64,000 nucleotides of DNA from Eumeta japonica. Its lineage: Eukaryota; Arthropoda; Insecta; Lepidoptera; Psychidae. Of this stretch, positions 1 to 12,200 are shown piece by piece. Location: NCBI GenBank assembly GCA_005406025.1, contig BGZK01000216.1, positions 496,001 through 560,000 on the forward strand, written 5' to 3'. The position numbers and the translations under genes are program-made. Below the pieces are notes generated by a model. The model worked only from the letters and a program-made list of their open reading frames with translations, did not search any database and was not told where the DNA came from. Each line of letters opens with the position of its first letter. Within the stretch, counting starts at the first letter, position 1.

Positions 1-1002
1 TTTTTATTTATTTTTATATACACTACTTTAATTGCAATTTTAGATAAACACTGTAAAATCCTAAATTTAAAACCCCCACACCTCACTTGTAATTCAAGTG
101 AGTATCTAATACTTAATACGTCAGTTGTTTAAATTTGTTTGATTAAATATCAACTGTACGCGACCGTAATAAGGTAGATAATGTATTTAGAAATTTTTGC
201 CACACCTAAAGTGTTACTTGATAGCTGAAAATTAATGTTGCCATTAATTATTCAAATGATAAAAATATAGACACCACAGTATACTAGTGTTTAAATAAAC
301 TACTGAAGCTGCATATTTATTTTCATTAATGGCTGTTTTTAGAATATATATTATACTTTCTTATCATTTAACATACGTTTTTAACATGTCATGTTTTTTC
401 TTCAATATCTATCTCAGCCTGTGTTTATGTAAAATAAATATTTCAATAGACGTAGTGTCACGTCAAAACAAGATGCCTTTTTAGCTTCGGAAAAACGATT
501 TATAACTTAAAAACATTGCAAACAACAAAAGAATCAACCAAATTTAGCAAATGTTTAAAAATAAATTAATTTAATGCCATCTTGACGTGAAATAGGGCCG
601 ATTGAAAGCAGGAAAGTGCTGTCATTCGTCCATATTTCTTGATGATTTACCGCTATAGCATAAAAGAGGTTTGCCATTTCTGTTCCCAGCTATTTACATC
701 ATTATATGCTGTTGATGAAAATGATGATATTGACAACATATTTGAAAATATACTATAACGTATAATGGGCATGTTGTTTAAAGTGTAGTTTAGTCTGTTT
801 TCAATAAGATTAGAAACGTTTATTTTTGGTTAAAAAAATTACTGATAATATTTTTGTTCGGAACGGCCATAACAGATATCCGATTATAATGGCCCATAAT
901 TGTTTTATTATATAATTGTATATATATATAGAGTAGCTAAGATACTTGTATTTATTCAATAAAAGGTTCTATTTCGTTTTTATTATTACATATAGGGGTG
1001 TA

Positions 1003-1142
1003 TGATCAGCAACGCGTGCATTGAAAATGAAGGCCCCTTTCCCGCGCAAATTTAATGTATAGTAATGAAGCGGGGAGGGGGTCATATATATAGCCAACAA
1101 AGTAAAAATCAGCTTTACTCCGATTGTACGCGTCGCTGACTA
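1003..1142. mobile_element. Short inverted-repeat element (MITE-like)
   Basis: The arm at 1006-1020 (tcagcaacgcgtgca) matches the reverse complement of 1125-1139 (tgtacgcgtcgctga) at 13 of 15 positions. The ~140 bp unit is CpG- and GC-richer than its AT-rich surroundings and has no open frame. This fits a non-autonomous DNA transposon, but no target duplication is obvious and the family is not recognised. Confidence 0.45.
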
Positions 1143-1292
1143 TAGCATATCGGATTTTTATTAAGTAAATAGGATTATATAATTAAATATATAAGGATTT
1201 GTATGCAAATACATCAAATATAACGTTATTTTAAATAAAGAACAAACGGGGAGCGGGGTATCGTTTGACCGTTAAAAAACCGTTAAAAGGCA

Positions 1293-1349
1293 GGGATATC
1301 GGGAACACGTGTAATAGTAATATAAATATAGGATTAGTCCCGATATCCC
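1293..1349. repeat. 12-bp-arm hairpin
   Basis: The sequence gggatatcggga (1293-1304) is repeated as its exact reverse complement tcccgatatccc at 1338-1349, with a 33-nt AT-rich loop. It may be the remains of a small inverted-repeat transposon or the end of a larger repeat. No gene is attached to it. Confidence 0.5.
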
Positions 1350-2213
1350 CCCACTTCCACTTGCATCCTTACATTAGTAAATACAAGTCAAACGAAACTC
1401 TGCTCCTCGGTCAATAAGTAAAGTACAAGGTCTTTTATTGAAACTCTGCTGGCTGAAGATCCTCAACGACAGTTGCGGCCAGCGCACAAAGTGTACCAGG
1501 TCCCGTACAATTTTTGACATCTTATTTAGCACGTCAAAAATAAATTTAGCATACTTTGACATTTTTGTAGGCTTGGCATAGCGAACGCGAGGTGACTTTA
1601 CTAAACAATTGGCACAACGAGTTACGTAAAAAGATTAATTATTTATAAAAACGCAATACACACAATTTATGAAATTCTATCTCTGGGATTGTTATCATAA
1701 TTAATTTAATAAGAGAAACAGAAAAAATAAATGTTAGATGCTTAAATAAGCGTTTTAGAAGATTTGACTATTAAATTACACATTTGTTTTTCAATTCAAA
1801 AATGTATTCTACAAAATTAATTTACATTAGAGAATTGAAAATCTTCAAATAAAAATTATGACACTTGGTTAGTGACAGCTTGAGGGATGGAAATGTCATA
1901 CTTTTAGTTTTTATAGTTATCACCTTAATAGGTTTTATTTCAAATAAAGTTAATATTTTTTGAAAAATATGAAGTTTATGGTTTTATTACTTTTAATTGA
2001 AATAAATTACATAGTCAATGTTATCATTTTCATATTGACATTTGACTTTCAATACAACGCCATATAACTGTTTCTTAAACTTAAAAAAAAGACAAAACTC
2101 TTTTTAAAACTTATAAGATTAACAACTAACATTTTTTTACTAAATGTACTAAAAATTCTCTTACTCTAAAGATTTCCATATTGTCATTTCGTAATATTTA
2201 TGAAGTTTACATA

Positions 2214-2318
2214 AGGACCATGCATAAATTACGCCACACGTTAAGGGGGGGTCAACGAAATGTCACAACATGTGACAGTGGTCAGGGAAGCTCAAAAGCT
2301 TTGTGACATCACATCTCA
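2214..2318 (+). mobile_element. Left arm of inverted-repeat MITE
   Basis: It begins aggaccatgcataaattacg and continues through a run of G and two 'gtgaca' motifs to 'gtgacatcacat'. Its first ~26 nt are an imperfect inverted match to 2754-2780. The layout (TCCATNAATTACGTCACAC end, G-run, repeated GTGACA) resembles a MITE family common in moths; that is recollection, not a search. It lies upstream of the exon at 2375-2493. Confidence 0.45.
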
Positions 2319-2374
2319 AAATCCAAAATACTAATACGTGAAATTTATATGTAAACAATTAAGTTTTGTTTCAG

Positions 2375-2493
2375 AAGAAAATGATATTAAGAGAACAGAT
2401 ATTCCTGACATTAACATCCAAAATGAAAACAAAATGCCAGTCATAAACAATATTAAGAAGTGGTTCCAAAGTCCGTGGACACAAGATGATTAA
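2375..2493 (+). CDS. C-terminal exon of an unrecognised upstream gene
   Basis: A good acceptor (ttttgtttcag) ends at 2374. The first two bases complete a codon, followed by 38 codons (ENDIKRTDIPDINIQNENKM..., ending KKWFQSPWTQDD) and a TAA at 2491-2493. The sequence then turns into AT-rich 3' UTR with an ATTAAA-type signal near 2594. The peptide is hydrophilic, Asn/Asp/Lys-rich, and ends in a tryptophan-containing acidic tail. No preceding exon can be found between 1 and 2374, so the rest of the gene is probably to the left of the window. I do not recognise the protein. The exon is flanked on both sides by arms of a small transposon, so an exapted or captured exon is an alternative. The call rests on splice-site, frame and 3'-end agreement only. 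Confidence 0.5.
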
Positions 2494-4434
2494 GTTTCGC
2501 ATCTTTTATTAACATGATTAATCATTTATAGTTCTTTAATCAATCTTTTGTTTTGTCCATTATCTAAAATATTTGACTTTATATTAATTATATTAAAGAT
2601 TATTATTAACGTAAATACAAAAAAATACTGAAACTGTTGTTTTAATTTAATTACCACTAAATATAAAACTAAAAATAAGTGACGTCACGCCAGGGGGGAT
2701 GAGTTTTCATAAGTGTGACAAGGTCTGGAGAAGGTCAAAAGATCTTAAAATTTGTGTGACGTAATTTATAGATGGCTTCTCATTCTAAAAATAAAATAAA
2801 ACATTTACAAAAGAATACGGGTAGAGAGTATTAGGCTATTGCCGTCAGTTTTTGTAAATACATGAAATTCAGATTGCAATTTTTCCTTCCATTTCTGCTG
2901 ATGACATTATTCTGCTTTAGTGATGCATTTCCATAAAGTTTTTTTCCGAATATATTGAGATGGATGCCGTTTTCTCACTTTCGGGCGTGCCATTTATTTT
3001 TAATGATTTGTTTTAATATTAATTTCCAATACTTTGTATTTTACTTTATTAAATATTTAGAGTGATTCGATAGGTACCATTGTATGACAAAAAAAATGAC
3101 ATTGAAACCTAAAATTTTAAAAAACAGAATGAAACTAAAATCATTTTATATGCCGTCCATTGTAAAGATATAAATGAAACTAATTTTGCGTAATACAGAT
3201 TTTTATGTTTTTATTCAGTCTTTTTCATATAATTACATCATAATTTCAAGGTCAGGAACACAGTGACCCACATAATTACAAATAATCGCTGAAACTAATT
3301 TTGCGGTGGTGGTTTTACCTTATGGTCATGAACTAATTTTTTTGAGAAATCACCGTGTTATTGTAAACAATTCTTATGTTGCTTGAATTCCTGGCGTGCA
3401 CATCTTTCTGAAGAATAATATATTCATGTATTCATGTTAAAAATCCAAGCTGCCTAGAAGATATTTTTTTGAAGTGAATTGGTAGGACTTCCTTGTCATA
3501 CTTAAAAAAAAAATAGTGTGATAAAACACTTGTTCTTTTGAAAGTTTCATATTACTAAAGTGTACATATAAGAACGATAGCTATATCGTTGTGAAGATTC
3601 TTCTGACGATAACATAAAATATATATTTGACACCACCTTCTCTTTCTGCAATGGCGTCATAGACCATGTAAATAAGTACCTAGAAGATAAGTGATGAACG
3701 ATCACTGCTTTGCTATCCCGATATTTGACTCACTTACCGTATCGTCATTACAGTCAAGTAATTGTCGTAGTCGAATATGATGATCAATGAAGCTCCTTAA
3801 CAGTTTACAGTAAGGGTGCGATTTATGAGCTGCACGTTTAGTAGGTCTATCCATATTCAGACAAATTAGTCAGTGCACATAAGATTCACTAAATATAAAA
3901 AAATAAACAAAAATTTTAACAAAAAAAACCGACCCCGACGAGTCGGTGTTTATTGTTAAGTATATTGTAGTGTACTGTAGTCACTCCAAAAATAACAATA
4001 ATTGTATCTACATTACATTATCGAAATAATTTAATTGACTTTTAAGTAGACTAATTTTTTTCATATCACTTTACTTAGGAGAATACTAAAAAATATTTTG
4101 ATCATTGTTTTTTCATTAATAGGTATGGGTTGAGTTAAATTTGAAGTGGGTAGGTACCTACTTACCCTCTTGCGTGGTAAAGACGTAGATCGTACCAACA
4201 TATTTATGAGTTGAAAAAATAAGTTGATTATCAGATTGTATAAGAATACGCAATTCTTTTTGCTTTTTAGTATATATTTATTTGTTTTGGAATAGTTTTT
4301 TTTATGAAATCGGTATTCTTTTTGTTATTTTTTTTTTTATAATTATTGTATTGAAATAAATATGTCAATTTATCAACTGCGGTAACCTATACTTGTCAAT
4401 AGAATGTCAACGTCATTTTCATGTGAAGCATTTT
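2494..4434. other. 3' UTR and intergenic spacer
   Basis: AT-rich sequence following the terminal exon. It contains the right arm of the inverted-repeat element (2679-2780), then unstructured spacer up to the CEBPZ promoter. No supported gene is seen. Confidence 0.5.
2679..2780 (-). mobile_element. Right arm of inverted-repeat MITE
   Basis: It starts at a palindromic gtgacgtcac, passes through a G-run and 'gtcaaaagatctt', and ends gtgacgtaatttatagatgg. The last 27 nt are inverted relative to the start of the arm at 2214. The two arms could be the ends of one element enclosing the exon at 2375-2493, or two separate partial copies. Confidence 0.45.
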
Positions 4435-4440
4435 CACGTG
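4435..4440. promoter_or_regulatory. CACGTG E-box in the CEBPZ promoter
   Basis: A perfect CACGTG lies 38 bp upstream of the start codon at 4478. This is the preferred site of Myc/Max-type bHLH-zipper factors. In insects Myc activates ribosome-assembly genes through such boxes close to the start site, which fits the role of the gene. Occupancy is inferred. Confidence 0.5.
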
Positions 4441-4477
4441 CGAAATATATTTGTGATAACTATTTAAATATAACAAA

Positions 4478-4636
4478 ATGAAACATAAAAGATTTGAAGA
4501 AAACATATTAATAGATGAAGCTTATACTAATTACGGTCAAGAGGATAAGAATGCCGATACCAAGAAAGGTCAAGGTATAGCCAGCCACTTTGCTCAAAGT
4601 TTGGAATATGATGAAAGAAAAAAGTGGTATCATCAG
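4478..4636 (+). CDS. CEBPZ: CEBPZ exon 1
   Basis: 53 codons from the first ATG after a short AT-rich leader (MKHKRFEENILIDEAYTNYG...), ending ...WYHQ at a gtac donor, phase 0. The N-terminus before the conserved region is shorter than in the human protein. Confidence 0.85.
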
Positions 4637-6181
4637 GTACTTTTAATTTAAATACTATTTGATTTATATTTTGCCATTGTCTTTCCAATTTTTATTGTTA
4701 TTATATAACATAAAATCATTGTATACAATTTAGAGGTGGTAGCTTTTTATTTGTACTGAATGATCTGATGAAGAATTTGTTTATGTTTTGTTATGAAGTG
4801 TTTATTGTTTGTGTTTCTTGTTATGAAACATTTGTTTTAGCTGCCACAAGAACCTCCTGAAAATAAACCTTTGACTCAACAAAAAATAGAAGAATTGAGA
4901 AATGAAGCAAGTAGTGCTTTACATAGTGATACAGTTGCCTATGAAACCAGTAAGTCATAAAACAATAACTTTATCAATACCTTCATTAAAATCTGTTGTA
5001 CCATTTTAAATATTTTGATAAAAAATAATATATATTACATGTAATGAATGCCTGATTTTAAATTAAATTTATCTTATTGTTTATCTATATATATATATAT
5101 ATATATAAATTTAACAGATACAGAACAAAGGTGACTATTATAGAAAAAAGTCTGTATTTTATTTTTGAAACATATGTTTATATAGGAGGCATCCATATTC
5201 ATATCTTATTGTCTCACCTAAAAATGTGCAGCTTTAGAATAGAAAATTTTTAAATTTTATGAAATGAAATGAAAAAACACAAAGTTTGACAACTAACATT
5301 ATTCTTTAAAATCTTCTAGATTGCACCTATCAGAAGTGGTGCTGAATAGTACTATAGATTGAACTTTTCACATGAATGATGATAATTATTATTTATTGAA
5401 TGACTTCTAAAATAAAAAATTTCAATAGAGTTTTTGATGATGAAATTTCTAAAAAAGATTTATCAAATTCAAATTTCGCGCCATTTCGTGAGATATTTAT
5501 AATGGCTCATGCGTTAATCTCAACTTTTCACATATGGCTTAAGGCTAATCTTCATTTGCATATAAATATAGATATACAAACACCACCTCAACGCTACGCT
5601 TGTGAGGCGTGCAATACACAGTCGTTTTTTAGTTTTTTGTAAATTATAATTAAACAACAGTACTTAGAATGCTAATATTAACTAGGAACCAGCACAGGGT
5701 ATAACTTTATGTAATAAAAAAAAAAGTATTCCGGTAAGATACATTTTTTGATCAATTTCTCTGCCACATACATGGATCCATAAACACAGACTGACGGACG
5801 TCCAACATTGATTGATTTTAATGTTATTATTTACTATATCAAACAAAATAATTATTTATAAAACATACCATATGTGCTAGACAGATTATTTAACTTGATA
5901 TTAGTGCACTCATATTACCCTGTAAGTGTTATATTAGTAAAAAAAAGTCATTTAAATTTCGAAAGACTGGGTTTTTTGAAGACTGGGTTTTTTGAAATGT
6001 CGAGAGTAGAGCACCACCTCAACGCTCCGCTTGTGAGGCGTACAATAATAAACATATTTTCACTACAATATTTAAGCACATTTTAAGTCTATAATGTTAC
6101 ATATTTTGATACCTATTCCGATTAATATAAAATAAATAATAATAACATATCATTAAGTTATAATAACACAAACAAAATACA

Positions 6182-6214
<33 letters not shown>

Positions 6215-9200
6215 GCTAACCATATACAAAAGCCACAATATTTTATACTATTATAAAACATAAGTTGTTCATACTTTTGTTGAGAAACAGCCCAATAGTA
6301 TGAGTGTGCCTAGCTCCCTTCTCCATTCCAATATCCCATAAAATTTATAAACATAAATTGCACAATTCCAAACTAAAACAGTGATTATTGCTTCAAAAAG
6401 GTTTTACATCTGTTAACAATGTGTACTTTGTGAAATGGTGCGATTTAATAGCAATTCCTCAAGACAGGCAGTACACAGGCATGTATTGGATGCACACAAC
6501 AAGCAATTTTATTAAATACAGCAATCTCATTTTGATGACACTGAAAAGTATTTTATACTGACCGAGGTTTATGGCTACATTTAATAATTAGATTCGTCAG
6601 TGCAACATAGTTCCAAAATTAATATTGTTTATAACAATAAAGCCCCATATTTGATTACTAATAACAAAATACTTGAAGAATTGTCTAAAACAGCAACGTT
6701 TTATGACCTATTGTATTTAATTTTATATGTTTTCAGAATCAAATAAAAGCAGTTCCTCCGATCAACAATGGGCCAAAACTTTGCTCAACAAAGGCGCTAT
6801 TGGAGACAGAGTTGCTGCTGCAACAGTATTAATACAAGTTCGTATTTTTTTTATAATTTCTTTTGTTGTGACAATTAATAGTAAAAATATGTGTGCAGAT
6901 ATCTTTAACTGCTTTAAACTCAAAACAAAAACGTTACAAAATACACAAAGAAATTATTTTTACACACAATAACCAAATCTTTTTAGGTCTTTAAATTTTT
7001 AGGCCTAAATATATCTAGTCTATATTCTATTGTTTTTTGGTAGGATAATCCATTATACAACTTGACAGCCCTGAGGAATCTCATCAACAACGTCAAACCA
7101 GCAAAAAAAAGAGATGGCATTGTTATTATTGGTGAGAAGTTACCTTTAATTAGCAATTAATTACCAATAATTTGAATGTGTTACCAAAAAATCATATGAT
7201 TATTTATTAAAAAAAGTAATTATTTAATGATAATATAGTGTAAATTAAATTTAATGAGCTCTTACATAATGTAAAACTGTAACATGATATTATTTGAGAT
7301 TGGTTGATTTATATTGTCACTCATAATTTGAAACACTACTTCATGATCATCCTGTATAATGAAACTATATTTTTTAGACATCAATAAATAATTATTATCA
7401 CATGACTAAAGGCTTTCAGGTCATTTTCAATCAATATATTTCTAATTATTCATATGCATATACCAGTCGTTCTCTGATTGTTATGAGTTATGACAGCAAA
7501 CAATAAAAATGGTGAAGAGTCTATGAAATTCAGAAAATAAATAACTTAAAACCATCTATAAAGAAGTTGTAGGTTCAGTAGTTTTAAACTGACACCTAGA
7601 CAAATAAAATATCTTTTTCAATATAAATGTATATATACCATTTGAAAGAAACCTACATTTAAATATATGCTAAACATACTATAATTGATGTATTGTTATT
7701 TCGAAATAGAAAGTAGATATGTATTTGTGCAATTTAATGTTTATTGCCAAATCTATGTAGATAACAAAAGAAAATGCTTGATGCCTTGAATTTGAATATC
7801 TATACCTATTGAATGTGTCTATAAACCCCTCTGAAGGTTGAGAATCTTAGCATCTTTAACCTATAATTTACAAAATTAAATTAGTTATAAAATAAAATAA
7901 TTCATATTTTATATTCAGGCAACCATTGAATGTGGAAATTTGTATGTAATAAATTTATATTTTTTATACATTTACAGATGCATTATCAGAGCTGTTGATA
8001 TCAGAATTGTTAATACCAAACACAAAATTGAGAACTTTTGAGCAACATGCTCTAAGTGAAACCAATGAAATAGCGTCAGGCAACAAACAGGCTAAGAGAA
8101 ACATATTGAAACTTTGGTATTACGAAGACCAATTAAAGGAATTGTATGGCAGTGAGTAGAAACTCTTTTTGGAGTATATTCGAAAATTTAATATATATAT
8201 ATATACATGTATGTATCTACCATAATAAAGAGAAATTTGATTTAAAATAAAAAATCATAATTTTGTATGTATTGTAATATTAAGCAGATATGACCATACA
8301 TTTTGCCAAAAAAACTAGTTATTGATTCAATAGACCCTAGGAAATATGGCATTAAATACAATTTCACACTTTATGTGAAATGTAACATTGCGTATGAAAA
8401 AGTACAGCATACAGTACAACACACAAATCTCTGGGGGGAGAATATGGAGGGGTTAGGGATATGTATCACATCATTTGTAGGCAATTTATAGTGGCAAAGA
8501 TTCATGCATTGTACCGTACAATATAATTTAACACTGTACTTCTTAAAAGCAACTGTTTCACCATTCTAATTTTTTCCTTAAATTGGTATAAAAACAACGA
8601 GATTATGTAAAAGAATTAAATATTAAAAAAACAAGTCTCTACCATGGAGGATATTTAAAATAATTTTCAGGCCACTGCAAGATAACCTAATTTTATTTGA
8701 CCGATCCGTTGAATCTATTCAATAGGATAATATCATTTCAAAGTCGAGCATAGATGATATGGTTAATACCTGGAATCACGTAAATCCCTATTTAATGTAT
8801 ACACACCCCAGAAGCAGGCTGTTATTAAAGAAGACTGCTACCTGTAGATAATGTACACAATTAAACTAATGATGAGTCTATGTGATGAGGCACATGATAA
8901 ATTTAAAGCATCTTGTCTAGATCTGGTTGAGTTCTGGGCATACAAGAAATATTATAGAGAGCTCAGGAGTTGCATAAATAAAGCTTTGTTTAATGAAACA
9001 CTTGCACATTTTAATCAACATATAAATCGTTATGCTAGCAATTCTTGATCTCTTTGAAATAATCATAAAGGCAGTATGAGAGTAACTCAACTCAACTCCC
9101 ACAACACTGAAATACTTGTGCATCTAGGCGGTCTGGACCTTAATAACTCCCATTTTCTTGAAGTTGCGGGCAATTGTGATGTTCCACAATCATATCTTCT

Positions 9201-12200
9201 AAACCAACCACTATCAAGCCACATCATCTACATTAGAACCAGTTGATCATAATACTGTACTTAAAATGGTCAAATCACTGAGGTCCACTGCTGTGAGTGA
9301 TGATTGTATTTCTCTGGGTATGCTGCTTCTCACTCTTCCCCACTACCTGAACGCTATTACCATAATAATAAATAAATCTATTATCTCCTCAGTTTTCCTT
9401 AATTCCTAGAAGGTAACATTGGTGATGCCACTGCTTAAGAAAAAAATGTGACTAATTTTCGAGATTTGCAACCAATAAACATTCTTCCCTGTATGAAAGT
9501 CACATAGCTGAAGTTGCAAGAAACTTTTCTATATGCTTAAAGTACTTTATTGAATTCGTAACTTTTTTAGGACAGAATTGCGTTCAGATTGTGATTCTCT
9601 GATACTTTCGAAATTCAATTATGCAGATATAGTATACGGCCGTCAGTTTTTATCTCAAACTAGCCACTAATACAAAAAGTGCAAAATGCCTGTGCTCGCT
9701 ATTGCGTTATAATTCCCCCAATGAGCGCATGTGACGCCTTATCTGAATTCGGCAGGTATTCTTAAAATGACATCCCGAAGAGAACTCCACCTCTCCTCCT
9801 TGTTGTTTGATGTTTTAAAAACTGCAAAACCTGAATATCTTTCAAAAAAGTTCACCTGGCATGTAAGCAGATCCAATACACATGGCCTTAGGTTGACTGA
9901 AAATGTACTTACAGTTCCACATCATCACACTGCTGCTTTCAGAGGTAGTTCCAGATATGCAGCAACCAAATGTTGGAACAACATACCTCTGCCACTCAAA
10001 AGCATAAGTATTAGCAGCTTTAAAATGCAATTGAAACAAAACCGTATGCAAATACAGTTTTGTCGTTACGTTCTGGTACTCCGATTGTAGTGTTACACCT
10101 TTCACTGTCCCATATACTTCCTCATGTAAATTCGCACACACATACAAACATTCGCATCCATGCATATATGCATATACAACGCACATACATATATAAATTA
10201 TACATAATTACACTATCATTTATTCTCACAAAAATATATTTATTACATGTTTTTTTTTTATCATGTATTCCATTCTAACAACCAAGTAATGGCAAATATA
10301 GAAAGGGTCTTACTGGGAATTAGCGTTGCAACGAACCTCTGCAGTATTTTGCCGAGTTTAAGCCCCTGTTTGGCATCACAAATTTATACATGTGTGTATA
10401 ACTTTAACAATAAATATAAGTTTAGTTATAAGTTTTAATGTACAATATAAAACTGTAAGCATTATAACATGCCCAATAAAGAAATTCTATGTCCAATAAA
10501 GAAATTCTATGTCCAATAAAGAAATTCTATGTCTAAACAATGTATTTTCTGTTAATTAAATTTTATCCGACATTACTTATAAAAATAAAATCATTGTGGC
10601 TCTTAGAACCTCTTCCACAATTTTTTAAACTGACAGATAACATAAGTCACTTTCAAAATACAGTATGCATTAAATGTTTTCCTTTTAATGGGCTTTAGCC
10701 TAAGTAATTGTTAAAAGGACAAGGTGCAATGCAAACTTTAATTCAAAACCGTTAAAATCCAACTTTTAAACATCAGTTTAAAAGAAATGGTGGAAGGACG
10801 TCTTACTCTTAAAAGGACATAACTAAAAAGTCAATGTACATGTGTCTAATAAATAAAAGTATCAAAGAAAAATTGTCATTGCAAGTTACATTTTGTGATA
10901 GACATGTGATATTTTGATATTACATTGGGGAAAAAGTTTTCTCATATTTTATAAGTAAAAAATTGCAGTAAAATCTCTTTGGTTGTGTTAGTTGTTTCTG
11001 GTTTGCTTTGATACTATTAAATACATGACATTTAACAAAAGAAAAAAAGTGAAAATGGTGTCCCGCCATTTTTTATTGTTTTCTATTGGTATAGTTGGTC
11101 TACCAAAACAAGTGAATCTAATGTAGAAATTCGATACATTTTGAAGATTTATTACAAAAAGGGGAAAATATGACGCAAACTGTGCAAAAAGTTTGTTACA
11201 TTTATAGACCTGATGCAGTGTCATAAAGAGTAGCACAAAGCTGTCTCAAGCATATTCAGTCTGATAATATTGATGTTAAAGATGAACCTCGTTCTGGTAG
11301 ATCTGTTACAGATAGTCTATGCCATTTTGGAAAAAGTAGAGCAAGATTGGCATATTAGTTTTTATAACATAACTAAAGAGCTGAGTATTGACCATAAAAC
11401 AGTTTTGACCCGTTCGAAAAACCTAGATATACAAAAAAATTACTATACTTGCTTCCAAATAAGCTCACTGAAAGAAATTTAATAATTTGTTTCCTGATTT
11501 GAGATTCTCTATTGAAATATAATGAAATGTTTAGAGAGTTTGGTTGGGAAATATTAATGCATCCACCATAATATCGCTGATCTTGCACTTTCAGATTTTC
11601 ACCTTTTTCGATCTCTTCACAATTTCTTAGGTAAAGGATAATATCAAGGGAAGACTGTCAAAACTATGTGTCGTAATTTTTTAATTAGAAGTCCCAAAAT
11701 TTCAACAGCATTGGGATTACGTCACTACCTACAAAATGAAAACAAGTTGTAGAACGAAATGGCATATACATATTATAATTAAATGTAAATAAAATAAGAT
11801 GAAACTGAATTTATATATAGAATACGAAAAAATTTTCCCCAACCTAATATTTCAAATTTATGTTTGTGTAAATTATCTACCTTTATGTGTAACGTTTTAT
11901 GCGTAACGGACGAATTTAACAAAAAAAAAATTTCGCTCATGAAACTGAGTTTTTAATAGTTTGATGAAATACAGTAATGTGCTACAGACAAGCCGAGTCG
12001 CAATGCTCTGATTTGACAGTCAAACATGTACTGTTGATTTTGAAAACTGCACGATATTATTATTTTATTACTTCTATGCAGGGAAATAGAATTGAATTCT
12101 ATGCCAATTTTTTAACAGCATTATTTATCTCATGTTGCAGCTTACGTTGAGGCGTTAAATAACTTTGCGCATGACTCCGTAGAAACAAACAAAGAGAAAG

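Larger units (their letters stand above)
1..2374. other. AT-rich non-coding flank
   Basis: No exon-like open frame with splice sites is visible here. The stretch is AT-rich and holds a small inverted-repeat element at 1003-1142, a 12-bp-arm hairpin at 1293-1349, and the left arm of another inverted-repeat element at 2214-2318. Since 2375-2493 is a terminal exon on the + strand, part of this stretch is probably the last intron of that gene, though a hidden short exon cannot be excluded. Confidence 0.5.

Noticed and set aside
1374..1562. 62-codon minus-strand open frame with an AATAAA inside
   Set aside because: Considered as a terminal exon or LTR end, but there is no matching second LTR, splice site or family resemblance.
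9842..10186. 114-codon open frame on the minus strand
   Set aside because: Antisense shadow of the LINE C-terminal domain read on the + strand, extended over a CAT-type simple repeat.
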